A program made the translations under genes and the position numbers. Positions 61,322 to 64,000 of a DNA stretch of 64,000 bases are shown piece after piece (the first letter of the stretch is position 1; every line of letters begins with the position of its first letter). The notes beneath the pieces were generated by a model. It was not told where the DNA came from and made no database searches. It saw only the letters and a list, made by a program, of their open reading frames with translations. Source of the stretch: Maribacter algarum (ex Lu et al. 2025) (nom. illeg.) (lineage in GTDB: Bacteria > Bacteroidota > Bacteroidia > Flavobacteriales > Flavobacteriaceae); contig CANMAW010000008.1 in NCBI GenBank assembly GCA_947495915.1, forward strand, positions 82,592 to 146,591, written 5' to 3'.

Positions 61322-63331
61322 CTATCTATTTAAGTATAAGTAACCCTGTAAGGATTGTGAATTACCCGTAGCATCTTCATAATCAAGAATGTAGAAATAG
61401 GTTCCTACAGGAAGCTTATTATCTGCTTGTACAGTAACACGCCCTTCGGAGGTACCATTGAAAACATTTCCTTGGGTGTTATACGCATTCGTACTATAAA
61501 CTAAAACTCCCCATCTGTTATAAATACGTAGGCTATTTACAGGATAATTCTCTAATCCGGTGATGGTTAATTCGTCGTGAACGCCATCTCCGTTTGGTGT
61601 GATTACGTTAAACACTTCAATGTCTTCAAACGCAGGTAAATCTAAATAATCAGGACTGCCATCACCATTTTCATCATCATTGGTATAGTCACCATCGCCA
61701 TTGGTATCTTCATCAACCGTATTTAAACCATCACCGTCATCATCAATATCTCTATAGTCAGATTCATTATCACCATCTGTATTAGGTAGATTATTAAATG
61801 GATCATCTATTTCATCATTCACATCTAAATCGATCTGAGTTGTACCCTCGTAAGCATCATCAAGACCATCATTGTCTTTATCAGAACCGATAAAGGTCAC
61901 TTCAGGAATACCATCGTGATCAGCATCATGTGCTTCAATATTATCTGGGATATTATCATTATCACTATCCTCATCTAAATAATCGGCAAATAAATCCCCG
62001 TCAGTATCTACAGGAAAAATTCCTAAGTTTCCATTGGCTTCATAAGCATCATCCAGACCATTATCATTCAAGTCTTCTCCACTAGGTGGTATATAACCAT
62101 CTGTTGTTTGAGCTTCTACATTATCAGGTATACCATCATTATCACTATCAATATCTAGATAATCTGGAACCAAATCACCATCAGTATCTGTAGGGTTTGT
62201 ACTTGGGTCGCCATCATTGTCGGCGTCTAAATCTTCAATACTATCAAGTATACCGTCATTATCAGCGTCTAAATCAATAGCATCGGTTATAACAATAGTT
62301 ACTGTTGCTGTGCTGCAATTACCTGCATCATCACAAATTGTGTATGTAAAGGTATCTACACCCACATACCCCGTATTTGGTGTATAGGTTACCGTGTCAT
62401 CTGAAGGATCAGTTGTTCCCCCATCATTAACTATAATAGTACCATTTGTAGGGTTTGTAGTAGTCAAGGTACCTATTGAAGGTAAGTCATTATCATTTGC
62501 CAATATATTAATATCGACAGGTGTATCTTCAGTTGTAGCGATGGCGTCATCAATGGCATCAACAATAGGTAATACGTCAATATTCACCGTTGCTGTACTG
62601 CAATCACCAAACGTATTACAAACCGTATATTCAAAAGAATCAGGACCGTTATAATCTGGATTTGGAATATAAGTAACAATATCGTCTAATGGGTCATTGG
62701 CAGTACCATTGTCGTCAACGGTTACGGTACCATTAATAGGGTTAGTAGTGGTTAAAGTACCCGTTGATGGTAAGTCGGAATCATTGTCATAAATATCTAC
62801 TACTACAGAAACGTCTTCATCTGTTGTTACCAAATCATCAACCAGAGTAGCTGCTTCAACAATACAAACTACCGTAAAACTTGGTAATTGACTATCATTA
62901 CCAGCTTTAGTTATTGTAGCTGTATACTTGGTAACCGTTTGTGTTGCAATAACCGTTGGATTGGTTTGATCACCAGACACAGGAGGGCTCCAACTAATTG
63001 TCGCACCTGTTGCTGGATTAATATTATCTTGAACATTTAAAGAAACTTCGTTATAAGGAGAGTTGCAATTGGTTACAATGAAATAACTCGATGCATTTTT
63101 ACCGCATATCGTACCATCATAAGTTGCAAAATACACTCCCTGTTCGGTTACTTCAAGAAAAAAGTCAGTCCCTAAAACAGTACTAGTATCTTGTGCTTCG
63201 TACCACCGATAGTTAGATTCATCACCGCTATGAGGCGCTTGAAGCAAGTACTGGGCGGTAGATACGGTAATCCCCAGCATTGTAAAAACAAGACTGAGGA
63301 TCAACTTTTTGTATGTAGTTTTAAATTTCAA
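61322..63331 (-). CDS. T9SS-exported multidomain surface protein with type B sorting domain
   Basis: 669 residues. Signal peptide [13 protein letters not shown]. About 140 unassigned residues follow ([32 protein letters not shown]), then two tandem ~95-residue tandem-95/cadherin-like repeats ([39 protein letters not shown]), then TSP3-like acidic tracts ([34 protein letters not shown]) and the gliding-motility C-terminal domain ([38 protein letters not shown]). Its last ~300 residues are homologous to those of the giant protein downstream. Surface-anchored or released by T9SS. Confidence 0.92.
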   Translation of the reverse strand: MKFKTTYKKLILSLVFTMLGITVSTAQYLLQAPHSGDESNYRWYEAQDTSTVLGTDFFLEVTEQGVYFATYDGTICGKNASSYFIVTNCNSPYNEVSLNVQDNINPATGATISWSPPVSGDQTNPTVIATQTVTKYTATITKAGNDSQLPSFTVVCIVEAATLVDDLVTTDEDVSVVVDIYDNDSDLPSTGTLTTTNPINGTVTVDDNGTANDPLDDIVTYIPNPDYNGPDSFEYTVCNTFGDCSTATVNIDVLPIVDAIDDAIATTEDTPVDINILANDNDLPSIGTLTTTNPTNGTIIVNDGGTTDPSDDTVTYTPNTGYVGVDTFTYTICDDAGNCSTATVTIVITDAIDLDADNDGILDSIEDLDADNDGDPSTNPTDTDGDLVPDYLDIDSDNDGIPDNVEAQTTDGYIPPSGEDLNDNGLDDAYEANGNLGIFPVDTDGDLFADYLDEDSDNDNIPDNIEAHDADHDGIPEVTFIGSDKDNDGLDDAYEGTTQIDLDVNDEIDDPFNNLPNTDGDNESDYRDIDDDGDGLNTVDEDTNGDGDYTNDDENGDGSPDYLDLPAFEDIEVFNVITPNGDGVHDELTITGLENYPVNSLRIYNRWGVLVYSTNAYNTQGNVFNGTSEGRVTVQADNKLPVGTYFYILDYEDATGNSQSLQGYLYLNR
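62285..62850 (-). repeat. two tandem tandem-95/cadherin-like domains in the 669-residue protein
   Basis: Two adjacent ~95-residue units share [17 protein letters not shown] / [17 protein letters not shown] and [17 protein letters not shown] / [17 protein letters not shown]. They are visible as a direct repeat in DNA. Confidence 0.8.
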
Positions 63332-63355
63332 TTCGATTTGGGATCGGTTTAGGTT

Positions 63356-64000
63356 TTATTTCACTACGAAAACAACATTGATTAACGAGTTATAATCAGT
63401 AGGTGTGGCAATAATATCATAGGTTAATACACCATTGGCATTTATCGTAAATTCTGCAGGTGATGTATCAAATACTGTCGGATCTGCATAGGTAACATAA
63501 TAATACAATTCTGTTCTGCCATAGGTTGGTAATGCCGCGGGGGCACCTGTACTACCAGCTGTAGGTGTACCAAACTGATCTATGTATTCCTGATATAAAT
63601 CAACTGTTCTATTGTCACCAGTTGTAGATGCGTCAATTGCAATCGAAGGTGGATAAAAAATACGTGCCGCCTTCGAAGTTATTGGGGCAATTGCCTGAAT
63701 AACTTCTTGCACATTGGTCTCTAAAGTTGGAGACGATTCTCCACCTTCATCTACATCAATTGGGGTTCTTAATTCAACCTCATCGTCAAATTGGTCATCC
63801 GTATTGTCTAAATATGGGCCTAAATCTATAGCTGTTGGTGTTGGATCTCCAGTCAAACTTAGGTTGTTTCCAACAAGCGTTAAATCTTGATCATCTGTAG
63901 CTGGGTCACCATCGGCACCATCTGCTCCCGGAGGACCTTGTGGACCTGTTGCTCCTGTTGCTCCATCAGCACCATCTGCTCCCGGAGGGCCTTGTGGACC
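63356..64000 (-). CDS. collagen-like repeat surface protein, C-terminal part (5' end beyond window)
   Basis: The frame is open to the window edge; the codon at 63856 is an internal Leu (TTG), not a start. The visible ~214 residues begin with Gly-X-Y triplets (GPQGPPGADGADGATGAT, then GPQGPPGADGADGDP), followed by DDQDLTLVGNNLSLTG, a beta-repeat unit seen in many Bacteroidota surface proteins, and ~150 residues ending YNSLINVVFVVK. There is no type A or B T9SS signal at its end, although it leads an operon of T9SS substrates. Either export is by another route or the signal differs. The 669-residue gene starts 24 bases later. Confidence 0.85.
   Translation of the reverse strand, partial: GPQGPPGADGADGATGATGPQGPPGADGADGDPATDDQDLTLVGNNLSLTGDPTPTAIDLGPYLDNTDDQFDDEVELRTPIDVDEGGESSPTLETNVQEVIQAIAPITSKAARIFYPPSIAIDASTTGDNRTVDLYQEYIDQFGTPTAGSTGAPAALPTYGRTELYYYVTYADPTVFDTSPAEFTINANGVLTYDIIATPTDYNSLINVVFVVK
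63886..64000 (-). repeat. collagen-type Gly-X-Y repeat
   Basis: Near-identical DNA blocks encode GPQGPPGADGADG twice with GATGAT between. The repeat continues past the window end. Confidence 0.85.

Overview
The window looks like the chromosome of a marine-type member of the Flavobacteriaceae (Bacteroidota). The DNA is AT-rich. Many upstream regions carry the Bacteroidota -7 element TAnnTTTG, and Shine-Dalgarno sequences are not obvious. Family markers include type IX secretion (T9SS)/gliding C-terminal domains, a PorP/SprF protein, DUF4295 beside bL28 and bL33, DUF2911, DUF4369, DUF5916, and a stand-alone E2 of the branched-chain 2-oxoacid dehydrogenase type. I see no tRNA, rRNA, CRISPR array, phage or insertion sequence.

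Layout. 1-8.2 kb is an accessory, stress-flavoured region: the tail of a Cu(I) P-type ATPase, two head-to-head Crp-like regulators with decayed gene remnants between and beside them, a DJ-1/PfpI lipoprotein, a MarR regulator with a visible twin operator, an alpha/beta hydrolase, a DUF1330 protein, a split Ada system (a free Ada metal-binding domain next to an AraC-methyltransferase fusion) and an azoreductase-like flavoprotein. 8.5-11.9 kb holds a two-gene disaccharide locus: a sucrose-phosphate-phosphatase-like domain fused to a glycosidase, followed 1 base later by a GT4 synthase of the sucrose-phosphate or mannosylfructose-phosphate synthase type. 11.9-13.2 kb is a GntP-type permease.

13.3-28.1 kb is core genome, mostly on the minus strand: rimO, an amidase/DUF2911/ftsY cluster, rpmB-rpmG-DUF4295 with a clear promoter and terminator, cinA with an Hpt protein, a FAH-family hydrolase, a DEDDh exonuclease, an unrecognised outer-membrane protein, the dehydrogenase E2 and recR. 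28.2-51.7 kb is mixed: a Na+/solute symporter, a CoA-binding protein, fabH, htpG, secreted and lipid-anchored proteins, a MOSC protein, a DUF885 peptidase, an AraC-AlkB pair, an S1/P1 nuclease, a class A penicillin-binding protein, DUF5916, a HAD phosphatase, DUF819, DUF4369, manA, a queD-like gene and idi.

51.9-64 kb is one large minus-strand operon for cell-surface proteins exported by the T9SS. In transcription order it encodes a collagen-like protein that runs off the window, a 669-residue multidomain protein, a PorP/SprF outer-membrane protein, a giant protein of about 2,460 residues built from repeated modules, and a beta-propeller lipoprotein. Both large secreted proteins end in the gliding-motility-associated (type B) T9SS signal and share a homologous C-terminal third, so the operon looks like an SprF-SprB-type secretion/adhesion set. 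This operon and the phosphatase-glycosidase fusion locus are the most interesting parts of the window. Nothing here proves a wholly new system.
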